Counted from the stretch's first letter, positions 9,419 to 19,517 are shown. The stretch is 64,000 nt of DNA from Kiloniella spongiae (GCF_001026905.1 NZ_LAQL01000006.1:62001-126000), one strand, 5' to 3'. Made by a program: numbers and translations. The notes: generated by a model from the sequence alone, not told the origin.

Positions 9419-10987
9419 ATGTTCAAAAACATAGCGACCCTTCTACGTCTGTTACAAATTGCCCGTGTCTTTGCACGCCATGATGCCTTGGCCGTTCTTG
9501 AAGAAAGACGACTTGTACCAGGAAAGCTTGCTGCTGTTGCTGTCTGGCTTGCCCGTAAAGCGTCCAGAAAAAATACAGATCTTCGTCCTGGGCAAAAGCT
9601 AGCCGCTGCGTTAACTGAGCTTGGCCCTAGCCACATCAAACTTGGTCAATTTCTATCCACTCGCGCAGATATTCTTGGCGACCAATTTACCGAAGATCTT
9701 GCCCATCTACAGGATCAACTGCCCGCTTTTGATGGCAAGAGAGCAATTGCAATCATCGAAAAAGAGCTTCAAGGCAAGATCGATGACTTTTTTATCTCAT
9801 TCGATGAAACACCGGTTTCTGCCGCATCAATTGCTCAGGTACACTTTGCAGAAACTCTGGATGGAGATCCTGTCGCCGTTAAAGTTTTAAGGCCCGGCGT
9901 CGAAGAAGATTTCAAAAAAGATTTAACGCTTTTCTATAACCTCGCCGGATTACTGGAAAAAGCACGCCCGAGTCTAAAGCGTTTCAAAATCACAGAAGTC
10001 GTTGAAACATTCCACGACACTGTGCGCCTTGAAATGGATCTACGAATGGAAGCTGCTGCAGCTTGTGAGCTCAGCGATAACTTTACCAACGACTATACCT
10101 ATGACACACCAGAAATAGATTGGGATAGAACAGCCCGTCGCGTCCTGACAATGAGCCGAATAGAAGGGATTCCTCTCGATGATCGTCAGGCTCTTCTTGA
10201 TGCCGGACACGATCTGGAAGAAGTTCTGACTACAGCAGCCGCAATATTCTTTAATCAGGTATTCCGTGATGGTTTTTTCCATGGTGATCAGCATCCTGGG
10301 AATATGTTTGTCGGTGATGATGGCAGAATCGTTGCTGTCGACTTCGGGATCATGGGCAGAATAGATGAATCGACGCGGCACTTTCTTGCTGACATGCTTA
10401 TTGCCCTCTTGAAACAGGACTATCTACAGCTGGCAAAAGCACATGTCGCCGCTGGTATGATCCCTCCGAATCAGAAGATAGAAACCTTTGCTCAGGCTCT
10501 ACGATCAGTTTGCCAACCAATTATGGGGAAAGATCTAAGCGATTTTTCTTTCGCCAGGCTACTCGGTCAAATGCTTCATCTTGCCGAATCCTTTGATATA
10601 ACAATCCAACCGCACCTGCTGCTGTTACAAAAAAACATGGTCATGGCTGAGGGGGTCAGTAGAGGACTCGAAGAGAACCTTAATCTTTGGGCAATTTCTC
10701 AACCACTCGTCGAAGAATGGATTATTGAAAACAGAGGTCCGGAAGCAATTGTAAAAGAGAGTGTTACAACGCTATCCGATAGCATTAAAACTCTACCAAA
10801 ATTGATCCATAACCTAGAGGCTGCATCGGGTATTTTCTCTCAACAAGGGTTACGATTACACAACAAAACCATTCAGGATTTTCACAATGAAAGCAGTGGA
10901 ACTGCAAAGTGGGCTTTCATCATTGCGATAGCCAGTTTTGCATTCTCCGTTGGATTTGTTGTAAATTTTATATTTTTTAATAGTTAA
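9419..10987 (+). CDS. ubiB: UbiB/ADCK-family atypical kinase of ubiquinone synthesis
   Basis: Membrane-anchored atypical kinase/ATPase (UbiB, COQ8 family) needed for ubiquinone assembly. About 522 residues from the ATG at 9419; a TTG one codon upstream is also possible. Visible are the family-specific KLGQFLSTR (KxGQ motif), the Ala-rich loop AASIAQVHFA, catalytic HGDQHPGN and the metal-binding DFG in AVDFGIMGR. A C-terminal hydrophobic segment of about 22 residues (FIIAIASFAFSVGF) anchors it in the inner membrane. Confidence 0.94.
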   Translation: MFKNIATLLRLLQIARVFARHDALAVLEERRLVPGKLAAVAVWLARKASRKNTDLRPGQKLAAALTELGPSHIKLGQFLSTRADILGDQFTEDLAHLQDQLPAFDGKRAIAIIEKELQGKIDDFFISFDETPVSAASIAQVHFAETLDGDPVAVKVLRPGVEEDFKKDLTLFYNLAGLLEKARPSLKRFKITEVVETFHDTVRLEMDLRMEAAAACELSDNFTNDYTYDTPEIDWDRTARRVLTMSRIEGIPLDDRQALLDAGHDLEEVLTTAAAIFFNQVFRDGFFHGDQHPGNMFVGDDGRIVAVDFGIMGRIDESTRHFLADMLIALLKQDYLQLAKAHVAAGMIPPNQKIETFAQALRSVCQPIMGKDLSDFSFARLLGQMLHLAESFDITIQPHLLLLQKNMVMAEGVSRGLEENLNLWAISQPLVEEWIIENRGPEAIVKESVTTLSDSIKTLPKLIHNLEAASGIFSQQGLRLHNKTIQDFHNESSGTAKWAFIIAIASFAFSVGFVVNFIFFNS

Positions 10988-11082
10988 CATTTATTAACAT
11001 CTACTGTTGACAACTGAGTGATTTATCCAAAAAATTAATATGTTAATTTACGCAATTTTACAGTGAAATAGTACGTTTAATA

Positions 11083-12297
11083 ATGATATCTGGCAAAAGC
11101 ATTCTACTGGTGATTACTGGTGGCATTGCAGCATACAAGTCTCTGGAGTTAATTCGCCGCCTTAAAGAGCGCGATGTATCTGTGCGTGCAATCCTGACCA
11201 AATCCGGATCAGAGTTTGTAACGCCACTCTCCGTTTCGGCACTAACGGGTGAAAAGACGTTTGTTGATCTCTTTTCCCTCACAGATGAAACCGAAATCGG
11301 ACATATCCAACTGTCGCGTCAATCCGATCTTATTGTCGTTGTCCCCGCAAGTGCTGATTTTATGGCCAAGATGGCTCAGGGGCGCGCCGATGATTTAGCA
11401 TCCACGGTTCTACTTGCAACCGATAAAGATACTCTCGTTGCGCCGGCAATGAATATCCGCATGTGGGAACACCCTGCGACACAGGAAAATCTAAAAACAC
11501 TTGTCAGTCGCGGAGTAAAGGTAATTGGCCCCAACGAAGGTTCCATGGCCTGCGGAGAATTTGGCCCCGGACGAATGGCGGAACCAGCAGAGATTCTTGG
11601 TGCAATCGAAGATTATTTTTCTACCTCTTCTGAAAAACCACTCGCCGGAATCAAAACCCTTGTTACCGCAGGGCCAACACATGAAGCACTGGATCCTGTC
11701 AGATACATTGCCAATCACTCATCCGGGAAACAGGGTTATGCCATTGCGCAAACCATGCAGCAACTTGGTGCTGACGTCACGCTGGTATCGGGACCAACGC
11801 AACTGTCCCCTCCTCAAGGCGTAAATGTCATAAAAATCACAAGTGCCGAAGAAATGCTCGCAGCCTGTCAGAATGCCTTACCGGCAGATATCGCCATATG
11901 TGCCGCTGCTGTGGCTGATTGGCGTATCGCAGAACAAAGCGAACAAAAAATAAAAAAGAAAAACAACGAAGAAGCTCCGACGCTTAACTTTGTTCAAAAT
12001 CCCGATATTCTGGCAATACTTTCAAAACCAGGACCCAAGCGCCCGGGCCTTGTGATCGGCTTTGCCGCCGAGACAGAACAAGTCACAGAAAATGCAATAT
12101 CAAAACGGGAAAGAAAAGGCTGTGACTGGATTCTGGCAAATGACGTATCACCCGAAACAGGAACTTTTGGTGGAGATGAAAATACACTGTTTTTAATTGA
12201 TAAAAGCGGCGTGGACCAATGGCACAAAATGACAAAAGACGCGGCAGCAAAAAAACTGTCTAAGCGGATCGCAGATCACTTAACTCTCAACGTTTAA
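11083..12297 (+). CDS. coaBC: Bifunctional phosphopantothenoylcysteine decarboxylase/synthetase
   Basis: Catalyses two steps of coenzyme A synthesis: ligation of cysteine to 4-phosphopantothenate (CoaB) and decarboxylation to 4-phosphopantetheine (CoaC). 404 residues. The N-terminal flavodoxin-like CoaC part has [17 protein letters not shown] with the catalytic His, and [12 protein letters not shown]. The C-terminal CoaB part starts near 190 with [15 protein letters not shown], then [12 protein letters not shown] and AAVADWR. A 95-bp gap with a TTGACA element at about 11007 separates it from ubiB, so it probably has its own promoter. dut follows after 29 bp. Confidence 0.96.
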   Translation: MISGKSILLVITGGIAAYKSLELIRRLKERDVSVRAILTKSGSEFVTPLSVSALTGEKTFVDLFSLTDETEIGHIQLSRQSDLIVVVPASADFMAKMAQGRADDLASTVLLATDKDTLVAPAMNIRMWEHPATQENLKTLVSRGVKVIGPNEGSMACGEFGPGRMAEPAEILGAIEDYFSTSSEKPLAGIKTLVTAGPTHEALDPVRYIANHSSGKQGYAIAQTMQQLGADVTLVSGPTQLSPPQGVNVIKITSAEEMLAACQNALPADIAICAAAVADWRIAEQSEQKIKKKNNEEAPTLNFVQNPDILAILSKPGPKRPGLVIGFAAETEQVTENAISKRERKGCDWILANDVSPETGTFGGDENTLFLIDKSGVDQWHKMTKDAAAKKLSKRIADHLTLNV

Positions 12298-12326
12298 CAA
12301 TTAACAAGTATGTCAGGAAGAACTGT

Positions 12327-12785
12327 ATGAACGTAGAAATATCGATCGTTCAACTCTCTCACGGAGAAGGCTTACCTCTTCCCACCTATGCCACGCCACA
12401 ATCAGCAGGCATGGATCTTCTTGCTGCCATCGAAAACCCTATTGAATTGGTACCCGGTGATCGCCTGTTGGTTCCCACCGGACTTAAGATTGCTCTGCCC
12501 AGCGGGTACGAAGCTCAAATCAGACCAAAATCAGGTCTTGCACTAAAACACGGGATAACCCTGGTAAACACGCCGGGGACAATCGATGCCGACTATCGCG
12601 GAGAAATCGGTGTTATAATGATTAACCTTGGCAAGGAAACCTTCATCATCGAAAGAGGCGCAAAAATAGCCCAGATGGTGATAGCCCCTTGTATTCAGGC
12701 TAGCTGGTCCACAACCACATCACTTGATAGCACATCACGTGGCGAAGGTGGTTTTGGATCAACAGGCGTCTTTGCTCAGGAATAA
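12327..12785 (+). CDS. dut: Deoxyuridine 5'-triphosphate nucleotidohydrolase
   Basis: Trimeric dUTPase; hydrolyses dUTP to dUMP and keeps uracil out of DNA. 152 residues with all five family motifs: [26 protein letters not shown] (catalytic Asp and Tyr), [12 protein letters not shown] and the C-terminal [10 protein letters not shown] that closes over the active site. Coupled to coaBC, a very common pairing. Confidence 0.97.
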   Translation: MNVEISIVQLSHGEGLPLPTYATPQSAGMDLLAAIENPIELVPGDRLLVPTGLKIALPSGYEAQIRPKSGLALKHGITLVNTPGTIDADYRGEIGVIMINLGKETFIIERGAKIAQMVIAPCIQASWSTTTSLDSTSRGEGGFGSTGVFAQE

Positions 12786-12805
12786 AAGGGACTGGGAAAC
12801 AAAAA

Positions 12806-13264
12806 ATGCTTCGGCTATCAAAAAAGCTACTCTTTGCAATAGAGGCGGTTGTAGATATCGCTTATCACGCAGGCTCGGCGCCTGTAAGATCAACTGAAAT
12901 ATCCCGGCGGGAAGGCATTCCCAGACGCTACCTTGAACAGGTCCTTCAGCAGCTGGTTCACAATGGCGTTCTTGCCGGACAACGTGGACCACGGGGCGGA
13001 TACCGTTTGGCAAAAGAAAGACGACGTATAACTGTTGGCGAAATTATTCGTGTTGTCAGAGACCTGGAAGGCGCGTCAGATCCGGCAAAAGATAACGAGG
13101 GATCTGACATCGGTATCAATGTCGTTCGACCTATCTGGGTTGACATGCAAAGGGAAATAATGGAGCGTTTCGACAAAATAACCATTGAACAACTTTGCGA
13201 CGAAGCAAGAAAACAAAACATTCCCAGCGAGGCCACAGCCGCAATGCCTGATTTCAGTATCTAA
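12806..13264 (+). CDS. Rrf2-family transcriptional regulator, likely of cysteine synthesis
   Basis: 152-residue winged-helix Rrf2 protein: LRLSKKLLFAIEAVVDIAYHA, then the recognition region ISRREGIPRRYLEQVLQQL and GGYRLAKERRRITVGEI. The only cysteine is near residue 133 (QLCDEA), so the three-Cys Fe-S ligand set of IscR/NsrR/RirA is absent. It therefore resembles the CymR branch, which senses cysteine status through CysK. cysK begins 36 bp downstream, which supports that role (inference). A GGGA-rich ribosome site lies about ten bases before the ATG. Confidence 0.88.
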   Translation: MLRLSKKLLFAIEAVVDIAYHAGSAPVRSTEISRREGIPRRYLEQVLQQLVHNGVLAGQRGPRGGYRLAKERRRITVGEIIRVVRDLEGASDPAKDNEGSDIGINVVRPIWVDMQREIMERFDKITIEQLCDEARKQNIPSEATAAMPDFSI

Positions 13265-13300
13265 TCAGGCGGTCTCGTGGGGGTCGTATAGCGAGAAACC

Positions 13301-14272
13301 ATGAAGACCAAAAACAACACCTTATCTTCCTCTTTCCGAGGCAAAGTGTACGATTCTATCCTTGATACAATCGGTGCGACACCTCTTGTGCGCTTGCAAA
13401 AGCTTGCCGACGCCCATGGTTCAGGGGCCGAAATACTCGGAAAGTGTGAATTCTTTAATCCACTGGCATCCATCAAAGATCGTATTGGTTTTGCCATGAT
13501 TGAAGCATTGGAAGAATCCGGTGAGCTGGACAAAGATACCGTTATCATCGAGCCAACCAGCGGCAACACAGGTATCGCCCTTGCCTTTGTGTGTGCGGCA
13601 AAAGGTTACAGGCTGATCCTGACAATGCCCAAAACCATGTCTGCCGAACGTCGCAAAATGCTGCGCTATCTCGGCGCGGAACTGGTTCTCACGGACGGCG
13701 CATTGGGGATTAGCGGCGCGGTTTCTCGTGCCGAAGCATTGGTCAAAGAATTGCCCAAAGCGGTAATGCCTCAACAATTTATGAACAAAGCCAATCCGGC
13801 AATCCACAGAATCACAACAGCCGAAGAGATATGGCATGATACTGCGGGTCAGGTTGATATGGTTGTTTGTGGTGTTGGTACTGGGGGTACCTTGACGGGT
13901 GTTGGCGCTATTCTCAAAGAACTAAATCCGGAAGTCAAAATGGTCGCAGTCGAGCCGGAAGACAGTCCGGTTCTTTCCGGTGGGCAACCCGGACCTCATA
14001 AAATTCAGGGTATCGGCGCAGGTTTCATTCCAAGTATTCTCGACACCGGGCTGATAGATGAAATCATTCGGATCGGAAATGATACGGCCTTCAGAACAGC
14101 CCGGGAGGCGGCGGCCCTCGAAGGCTTACCCATTGGAATCTCTTCCGGTGCTGCACTGGCCGCAACGCTTGAAATTGGCGGCAGACCGGAAATGATGGGC
14201 AAAAAAATTGTCACCATTCTGCCTTCCTTTGCTGAAAGATATCTCAGCACAGATCTTTTCGAAAACAACTAA
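13301..14272 (+). CDS. cysK: Cysteine synthase A
   Basis: O-acetylserine sulfhydrylase, PLP-dependent, makes cysteine from O-acetylserine and sulfide. 323 residues. PLP lysine K59 in ASIKDR, the substrate loop TSGNTG at 86-91 and the phosphate-binding [12 protein letters not shown] are present. An N-terminal extension of about 15 residues precedes the usual start region. It lies directly behind an Rrf2 regulator gene and before a MoeB/ThiF gene, suggesting a sulfur-metabolism transcription unit. Confidence 0.94.
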   Translation: MKTKNNTLSSSFRGKVYDSILDTIGATPLVRLQKLADAHGSGAEILGKCEFFNPLASIKDRIGFAMIEALEESGELDKDTVIIEPTSGNTGIALAFVCAAKGYRLILTMPKTMSAERRKMLRYLGAELVLTDGALGISGAVSRAEALVKELPKAVMPQQFMNKANPAIHRITTAEEIWHDTAGQVDMVVCGVGTGGTLTGVGAILKELNPEVKMVAVEPEDSPVLSGGQPGPHKIQGIGAGFIPSILDTGLIDEIIRIGNDTAFRTAREAAALEGLPIGISSGAALAATLEIGGRPEMMGKKIVTILPSFAERYLSTDLFENN

Positions 14273-14348
14273 CGACCTGAAGGCTTAGGCCAGAGGAACA
14301 AGACGCACCTTGACAATAGTGCGTAAAAAGCGAACGGAAACCTGAAAC

Positions 14349-15125
14349 GTGAGTGAACAGTTGGAAGACGAGCTAACCGATGATCAGATTAATCGTTATG
14401 CCCGACATCTTGTGCTTCCGGAAGTGGGCGAAGAAGGGCAGCTGAAACTTCTTCGCTCCAAAATTCTCGTGATCGGTGCCGGAGGGCTCGGCTCTCCTCT
14501 TTTGCTCTATCTTGCGGCTGCAGGCATCGGTACAATCGGAGTTGTCGACGATGACGTTGTTGATCTGTCAAACCTGCAACGCCAGATCCTGCACGATACA
14601 AATCAAATCGATCGCCCTAAAGTACAATCTGCAAAGATCCGTCTAACCGCCATCAATCCGGATATAGATATTCAACCTCACCACTTCCGTCTTAATTCAG
14701 ACAACATTGATGATCTGGTGGGCCAGTATGATTTGGTGGCCGATGGCTGTGATAACTTCAACACCCGCTATCTCGTCAATGATGCCTGCTATCGGCAAAA
14801 GGTCCCTCTGGTCTCTGCCGCAATCATGCGCTTTGACGGACAGTTGACAACTTTCAGAGCTTTTGAAGACGGCGACAAGCCTTGTTATCGTTGCCTTTTT
14901 GGAGACGAACAGATCGCAGAAAAAGGCAGTTGTGCAGATGTCGGTGTCCTCGGTGCACTCGCCGGTACGATGGGTAGCCTGCAATCCGTCGAAGTCATCA
15001 AAGAATTACTGGGAATAGGTGAGAGCATGAGTAATAGTCTGTTACTCTATGATTCTCTGGGGACATCATTCCATAAAATGAAAACCAAACGCGACCCCGC
15101 CTGTAGCCTATGCGGATCACCATAA
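14349..15125 (+). CDS. moeB: HesA/MoeB/ThiF family sulfur-carrier adenylyltransferase
   Basis: E1-like enzyme that adenylates the C-terminal glycine of a ubiquitin-like sulfur carrier (MoaD or ThiS). 258 residues from a GTG start. Nucleotide-binding GAGGLG at 43-48, DLSNLQRQILH, and two zinc CxxC pairs (C179/C182 and C252/C255) are present, with C195 at the position of the MoeB mobile-loop cysteine. There is no rhodanese domain. Whether it serves molybdopterin, thiamine or another carrier cannot be decided here; the cysK neighbour fits a sulfur role. It ends 6 bp before the convergent lrp stop. Confidence 0.9.
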   Translation: MSEQLEDELTDDQINRYARHLVLPEVGEEGQLKLLRSKILVIGAGGLGSPLLLYLAAAGIGTIGVVDDDVVDLSNLQRQILHDTNQIDRPKVQSAKIRLTAINPDIDIQPHHFRLNSDNIDDLVGQYDLVADGCDNFNTRYLVNDACYRQKVPLVSAAIMRFDGQLTTFRAFEDGDKPCYRCLFGDEQIAEKGSCADVGVLGALAGTMGSLQSVEVIKELLGIGESMSNSLLLYDSLGTSFHKMKTKRDPACSLCGSP

Positions 15126-15131
15126 GAACAT

Positions 15132-15620
15132 CTAGAGAAGCTTTTCAATCGGATAGCCGGAAAAATGCTTGGATGTGTTCAAAACGACGTGGCTACTAAT
15201 ATTCATCACCCCCGGCGTGTCAGTGGCGTCCAATAGATAATCGTTAATTTCATTGTATCGCCCCATATCGGGGGCTACGATCCGTAGGCAAAAGTCAAAA
15301 GATCCACTGACCATATAGCACTCGACCACTTCCGGGATTTTTTGCACATAGTCCTGAAACGCTTTGAATTGATCCCGGCTATGGTCCTTGAGGGTGACAG
15401 TCGCAATCACCATGACAGATCGGCAAACTCGTTCCAGATCAATCATCCCGAAATAGGGACCGATAAAGCCGCGCTCTTCCAATTTACGTACTCTGTTCAA
15501 GCAAGAACTTGGGGACAAGTTCACTCTATCCGACAAATCCTGATTGGTTATACGAGCTTCTTGCTGAAGAATCGAAAGAATCTTTTGATCTATTCGATCC
15601 AATTGCTGACTAAACGACAT
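15132..15620 (-). CDS. Lrp/AsnC family transcriptional regulator
   Basis: 162-residue feast/famine regulator. The N-terminal AsnC helix-turn-helix (QLDRIDQKILSILQQEARIT, then LSDRVNLSPSSCLNRVRKLE) is followed by a RAM ligand-binding domain from about residue 70. It is transcribed away from the arginine succinyltransferase operon across a 388-bp regulatory gap, so it is a natural candidate to control that operon in response to arginine or another amino acid (inference). Confidence 0.92.
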   Translation of the reverse strand: MSFSQQLDRIDQKILSILQQEARITNQDLSDRVNLSPSSCLNRVRKLEERGFIGPYFGMIDLERVCRSVMVIATVTLKDHSRDQFKAFQDYVQKIPEVVECYMVSGSFDFCLRIVAPDMGRYNEINDYLLDATDTPGVMNISSHVVLNTSKHFSGYPIEKLL

Positions 15621-16008
15621 ATACAGGCCTTATCTTTACCAATTCATACCTTATAAAATACAGTTTCATTTTAATTACACAGAAAACAATACTCTATAAA
15701 TCCTTATTTTCTCTATATATCAGATATGAAGGCTAATCAAAATTCTAGAAAAACCTATAAATATTCATTGCGAATAACAAAACAAAATATAATTCGGTAT
15801 AACTCATTTAAACCGCAGTATCTGCAGTTAAATAGATCGACTTCGATAAGACCTTCGGCAGATTCTGCGATAAGCTTATTTAACTGAGAGAAACAAAGGC
15901 GACAGAAAATCCATCACCAATAAAGTCGCCAAACAATGCGTAATACACAGGTAATACACTGGGACGCCTGATTAAATATCAGGCTAAGATCCACCAAAGG
16001 AGTACACA
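15621..16008. promoter_or_regulatory. Divergent control region between lrp-type gene and AST operon
   Basis: 388 bp, AT-rich, no gene. It contains a long-range inverted repeat, CAGTTAAATA at 15825-15834 and TATTTAACTG at 15877-15886 (42-base spacer), with the direct repeat CGATAAG at 15844-15850 and 15868-15874 inside the spacer, and a CTGCAG palindrome overlapping the left arm. Such phased half-sites fit binding by a multimeric Lrp-type protein. A strong ribosome site AAAGGAG precedes the astC ATG. Confidence 0.55.
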
Positions 16009-17199
16009 ATGTCTAACGTTCTTCCTGGCCGCGAAGCCATGATGACCACCTATAACCCGCCAAACATCGCCTTTGAAAAAGGTGAAGGAACCTGGCTTTA
16101 CGCAGAAGATGGTACAAAATATCTCGACTTTTACAGTGGGATTGCAGTTTGCGCCTTTGGCCACGCGCACCCTCACCTGGTTGCTGCGCTAAAAGATCAG
16201 GCTGATAAGTTCTGGCACTGCTCAAACATGTTCCGAGTTACACAATCCGAAACCTTGGCAAAACGCCTGACAGATAACTCTTTTGCATCAAAGGTTTTCT
16301 TTAGCAACTCAGGCGCGGAAGCCAATGAGTGTGGCCTGAAAATCCTACGAAAATATCAAGAGGCCAAAGGTCATCCGGAACGTAAGCGTATTATTGGTAT
16401 GTCCAGCGCCTTCCACGGTCGTACACTCGGCACGATTGCTGCGGCAGGAAACCCTGCGCATACAGCTGGCTTCCTGATGGAAGATGAAGGTTACGATCAG
16501 GTTCCTTTTGGTGATCTGCAAGCGCTGGAAGCCGCAATCACTGACAAAACAGCTGGCGTCATCTTTGAACCTGTTCAGGGCGAAGGCGGTATTCGCCCGG
16601 GTACAGCCGAATACCTTCAAGGCATTCGCGCGCTTTGTGACAAGCACGACATTCTGATGATGGTTGACGAAGTTCAGTGTGGCATGGGCCGTACAGGCAA
16701 ACTTTTTGCCTATGAATGGTCAGGAATTGAACCTGATGTTATGTCCCTTGCCAAAGGTATTGGCGGTGGCTTCCCGCTTGGCGCCTGTCTCGCAAATGAC
16801 AAAGCGGCAGAAGCAATGATCTTCGGCACACACGGCAGCACCTATGGTGGCAACCCTCTTGCTGGTGCAGTCGGGAATGCTGTTATGGACCTATTGATGG
16901 AAGATGGCTTCCTCGCATCCGTTACAGAGAAGTCAAACAAAGTGCGCGCCCAGCTTGAAGAACTCATCGCAAAACATCCGAAAGCTCTGGTTTCCGTTCA
17001 CGGTCTTGGCCTGATGATCGGTCTCAAATGTGCAATTCCAAATGGCGATGTACTGCTTGAGCTTAGAAACGAAGGTATGCTCTGCGCAAAATCTGGCGAC
17101 AATCAGATCCGCTTCCTCCCTCCGCTCAACGTAACGAATGACGAGTTGGATACAGCGATCGAAATTCTTGATCGTGTTTGTACAAAACTGACAGCCTAA
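16009..17199 (+). CDS. astC: Succinylornithine/acetylornithine transaminase
   Basis: Class III PLP aminotransferase, 396 residues. In the AST pathway it converts N2-succinylornithine plus 2-oxoglutarate to N-succinylglutamate semialdehyde plus glutamate; the ArgD reaction of arginine synthesis is its near twin. PLP lysine is K249 in SLAKGIGGG. Also FFSNSGAEANE, SAFHGRTLGT and MMVDEVQCGMGRTG. An AAAGGAG ribosome site precedes the ATG. First gene of a tight five-gene operon with astA, astD and astB, so I favour AstC; dual ArgD use is possible. Confidence 0.88.
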   Translation: MSNVLPGREAMMTTYNPPNIAFEKGEGTWLYAEDGTKYLDFYSGIAVCAFGHAHPHLVAALKDQADKFWHCSNMFRVTQSETLAKRLTDNSFASKVFFSNSGAEANECGLKILRKYQEAKGHPERKRIIGMSSAFHGRTLGTIAAAGNPAHTAGFLMEDEGYDQVPFGDLQALEAAITDKTAGVIFEPVQGEGGIRPGTAEYLQGIRALCDKHDILMMVDEVQCGMGRTGKLFAYEWSGIEPDVMSLAKGIGGGFPLGACLANDKAAEAMIFGTHGSTYGGNPLAGAVGNAVMDLLMEDGFLASVTEKSNKVRAQLEELIAKHPKALVSVHGLGLMIGLKCAIPNGDVLLELRNEGMLCAKSGDNQIRFLPPLNVTNDELDTAIEILDRVCTKLTA

Positions 17200-17212
17200 G
17201 GAAAACCGGTCG

Positions 17213-18442
17213 ATGACTTATGTTCCTTTGCTCGAATGGATCGATGCGCAACAGGACAATATGCTTTCTGAAGTTTTGGCGCTAAGTGAGATCAATTCTG
17301 GAAGCGCGAATATTCCGGGAATTGAAAAGGTCATCGACCGACTTTCCGATTTTGCATCCTCATTAGGTGCAGAAGAAGAACGCCTTGAGTTGCCATCACG
17401 CACAGATGTTCTCGATAATGGTGAGGTTGTCGAGAGCGAAAGCGGTCCTCTGCTTCGCCTGACAAAATGGCCAAACGCCAATCGCCGCATTCTTCTGGTT
17501 GGTCACAGTGATACAGTCTATCCCAAAGACCATAGCTTTCAGCACTGCACCAAGCTTGATGAAAACACCATCAATGGTCCCGGCGTTGCTGACATGAAGG
17601 GCGGAATTGTTGTTATGCTCACGGCCTTACAGGCTCTTGAGCGCAGCCCCTATGCAGGCAATATCGGCTGGCAGGTTATTATTAATCCTGATGAAGAGAT
17701 CGGTTCTTTTGCATCGGCAGAACATCTGGATCAAGCCGCCAGAGCCGCCGATGTCGGCATGATCTTTGAACCGGCACTGGCCGATGGCACATTGGCTGGC
17801 GCACGAAAAGGCAGCGGAAACTTTACCCTGATTGCCCGTGGTCGTGCAGCCCATGCCGGGCGAGAACATCACCTCGGCAGGAATGCGATCGCAGCCCTCG
17901 CCCGGGCAATCTCACTGCTGGATGGCCTAAACGGACAGATGGATGGTGTAACCATCAACGTTGCCAAGCTAACAGGCGGTGGCCCGAATAATGTGGTTCC
18001 CGACTTTGTGCTGTGTCGTTTTAACATTCGTGTCCCAAGCCCGGAAGGGCAAGCGTGGGCAGAAAAGCAACTACAACAAATCATAAGTGATATCAGCCAA
18101 GCCGATGGCATTTCACTTGAACTCCATGGTTCCTTTGGACGACAGCCAAAAGTCATGGACAAGGCCCACCAGCAACTCTTTTCCCTGCTAAAAAGCTGCG
18201 GAGATGATCTGGGCCTTTCAACAGAGGCAAAAGCGACAGGCGGGTGTTGCGATGGAAATAACCTCGCCGCTGCCGGTCTTGCAAATATAGATACCCTCGG
18301 TGTTCGTGGCGGCGCAATTCACAGTACAGATGAATTTCTGCTGATCGACAGCCTGAGTGAACGCGCCAAACTTTCTGCTCTCCTGCTCTTTAAACTGGCA
18401 GCGGGCGAAGCAACTTGGCCCGACCGTACAACCACAGCCTAA
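17213..18442 (+). CDS. M20-family metallohydrolase, probable succinylglutamate desuccinylase substitute
   Basis: 409 residues of the M20 (ArgE/DapE/carboxypeptidase G2) family. All expected di-zinc ligands and catalytic residues are visible: H98 in GHSDT, D127 in ADMKGG, catalytic E161 and ligand E162 in DEEIGS, E186, and H370 in GAIHST. A dimerisation lid domain occupies about 195-310. It lies 13 bp after astC and before astA, inside the AST operon, and no M14-type AstE gene is present. Carboxypeptidase G2 relatives split N-acyl-glutamates, the same bond as in N-succinylglutamate, so it probably performs the fifth AST step (inference). Confidence 0.85.
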   Translation: MTYVPLLEWIDAQQDNMLSEVLALSEINSGSANIPGIEKVIDRLSDFASSLGAEEERLELPSRTDVLDNGEVVESESGPLLRLTKWPNANRRILLVGHSDTVYPKDHSFQHCTKLDENTINGPGVADMKGGIVVMLTALQALERSPYAGNIGWQVIINPDEEIGSFASAEHLDQAARAADVGMIFEPALADGTLAGARKGSGNFTLIARGRAAHAGREHHLGRNAIAALARAISLLDGLNGQMDGVTINVAKLTGGGPNNVVPDFVLCRFNIRVPSPEGQAWAEKQLQQIISDISQADGISLELHGSFGRQPKVMDKAHQQLFSLLKSCGDDLGLSTEAKATGGCCDGNNLAAAGLANIDTLGVRGGAIHSTDEFLLIDSLSERAKLSALLLFKLAAGEATWPDRTTTA

Positions 18443-18473
18443 TTCGGCTGACAGATCCGGGGAAAACGTCCCA

Positions 18474-19517
18474 ATGTTAATTATCAGACCAGCTCGACAA
18501 AGTGATCTCGGCGATCTTATGGATTTGTCCCACGCTGTGGGAACAGGCATGACATCCATGCCAGCCAACGAAGGCGCCTGGCTTGAAAAGCTCACCCGTT
18601 CCGAGGCAAGCTTCAAGGCCCCGGCAATGGGACCTCAGGGTGAAATCTATTTTATGGTTCTTGAAGACACCAAAACTCAAAAAGCCGTTGGTACGACCGC
18701 TCTCTATGCCGGAGTCGGGTTAAAACATCCTTTTTATTCTTACAAAATATCAACGCTCGTCAACGCCTCATCCGAGTTGGAAACAACCCGCAAGATGAAG
18801 GTTATGCTATTGGTTAACGATTACACAGGCGCAACCGAAATCGGGTCGCTTTATCTTTCCAAAGAATACCGTCAGCCCGGTATCGGTCAGTTCCTTTCCA
18901 GATGTCGCTATCTCACCTTGGCAGACTTCCCCGATCGTTTTGGCGATATGGTGATGGCCGAAATGCGCGGCTGGCAGGACAAAGACGGTTCGTCCCCCTT
19001 CTGGAATCATCTCGGCGGTAAGTTCTTTGGCATAGCCTTTGAAAATGCAGACAAGATTTCTTCGGTCAAGGGAACTCAGATCATTTCAGATTTGATGCCC
19101 AAGTACCCAATCTATATCGACCTGTTACCGGACGAAGCTCAGGAAGTTATCGGCAAGCCTCATGAATCGTCCAGTCCGGCTTTGCGTTTGCTGGAAAAAG
19201 AAGGCTTTAACTTCAACGGTTATGTCGATGTTTTTGACGGCGGTCCATCTGTAGAGGTGCCAACCAGAAACATCAAAACGCTGCAATCAAGTCGAGTTGC
19301 CACCGTTAACGGTACAAAAGAACAGCCTGTAGCAGAAGATCAATCAAATCTCTTTATGATCAGTAATGCAAATATTGATGCCTATCGCATGTGTCTTCAA
19401 CCCGCAGAGTTGGACGACACGCAATCCATCAAACTTACACAAGAAACCATCGACGCGCTCCGCCTGAAAGAGGGCGACGAAGTACGTTACGTAAAATTCC
19501 GGGAGAAAAAGTCATGA
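18474..19517 (+). CDS. astA: Arginine N-succinyltransferase
   Basis: First enzyme of the AST pathway: transfers succinyl from succinyl-CoA to the alpha-amino group of arginine. I chose the ATG at 18474 ([12 protein letters not shown]), preceded by GGGGA, giving 347 residues (family about 340-345); the open frame extends 39 codons further upstream into the preceding gene. Acyltransferase fold with [37 protein letters not shown] and [12 protein letters not shown], all characteristic of AstA. It overlaps astD by the four bases ATGA. Confidence 0.95.
   Translation: MLIIRPARQSDLGDLMDLSHAVGTGMTSMPANEGAWLEKLTRSEASFKAPAMGPQGEIYFMVLEDTKTQKAVGTTALYAGVGLKHPFYSYKISTLVNASSELETTRKMKVMLLVNDYTGATEIGSLYLSKEYRQPGIGQFLSRCRYLTLADFPDRFGDMVMAEMRGWQDKDGSSPFWNHLGGKFFGIAFENADKISSVKGTQIISDLMPKYPIYIDLLPDEAQEVIGKPHESSSPALRLLEKEGFNFNGYVDVFDGGPSVEVPTRNIKTLQSSRVATVNGTKEQPVAEDQSNLFMISNANIDAYRMCLQPAELDDTQSIKLTQETIDALRLKEGDEVRYVKFREKKS

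Noticed and set aside
10984-11003. TTAACATTTA / TTAACATCTA short direct repeat behind ubiB
   Set aside because: Ten-base AT-rich repeat with one mismatch; not distinguishable from background in AT-rich gaps.
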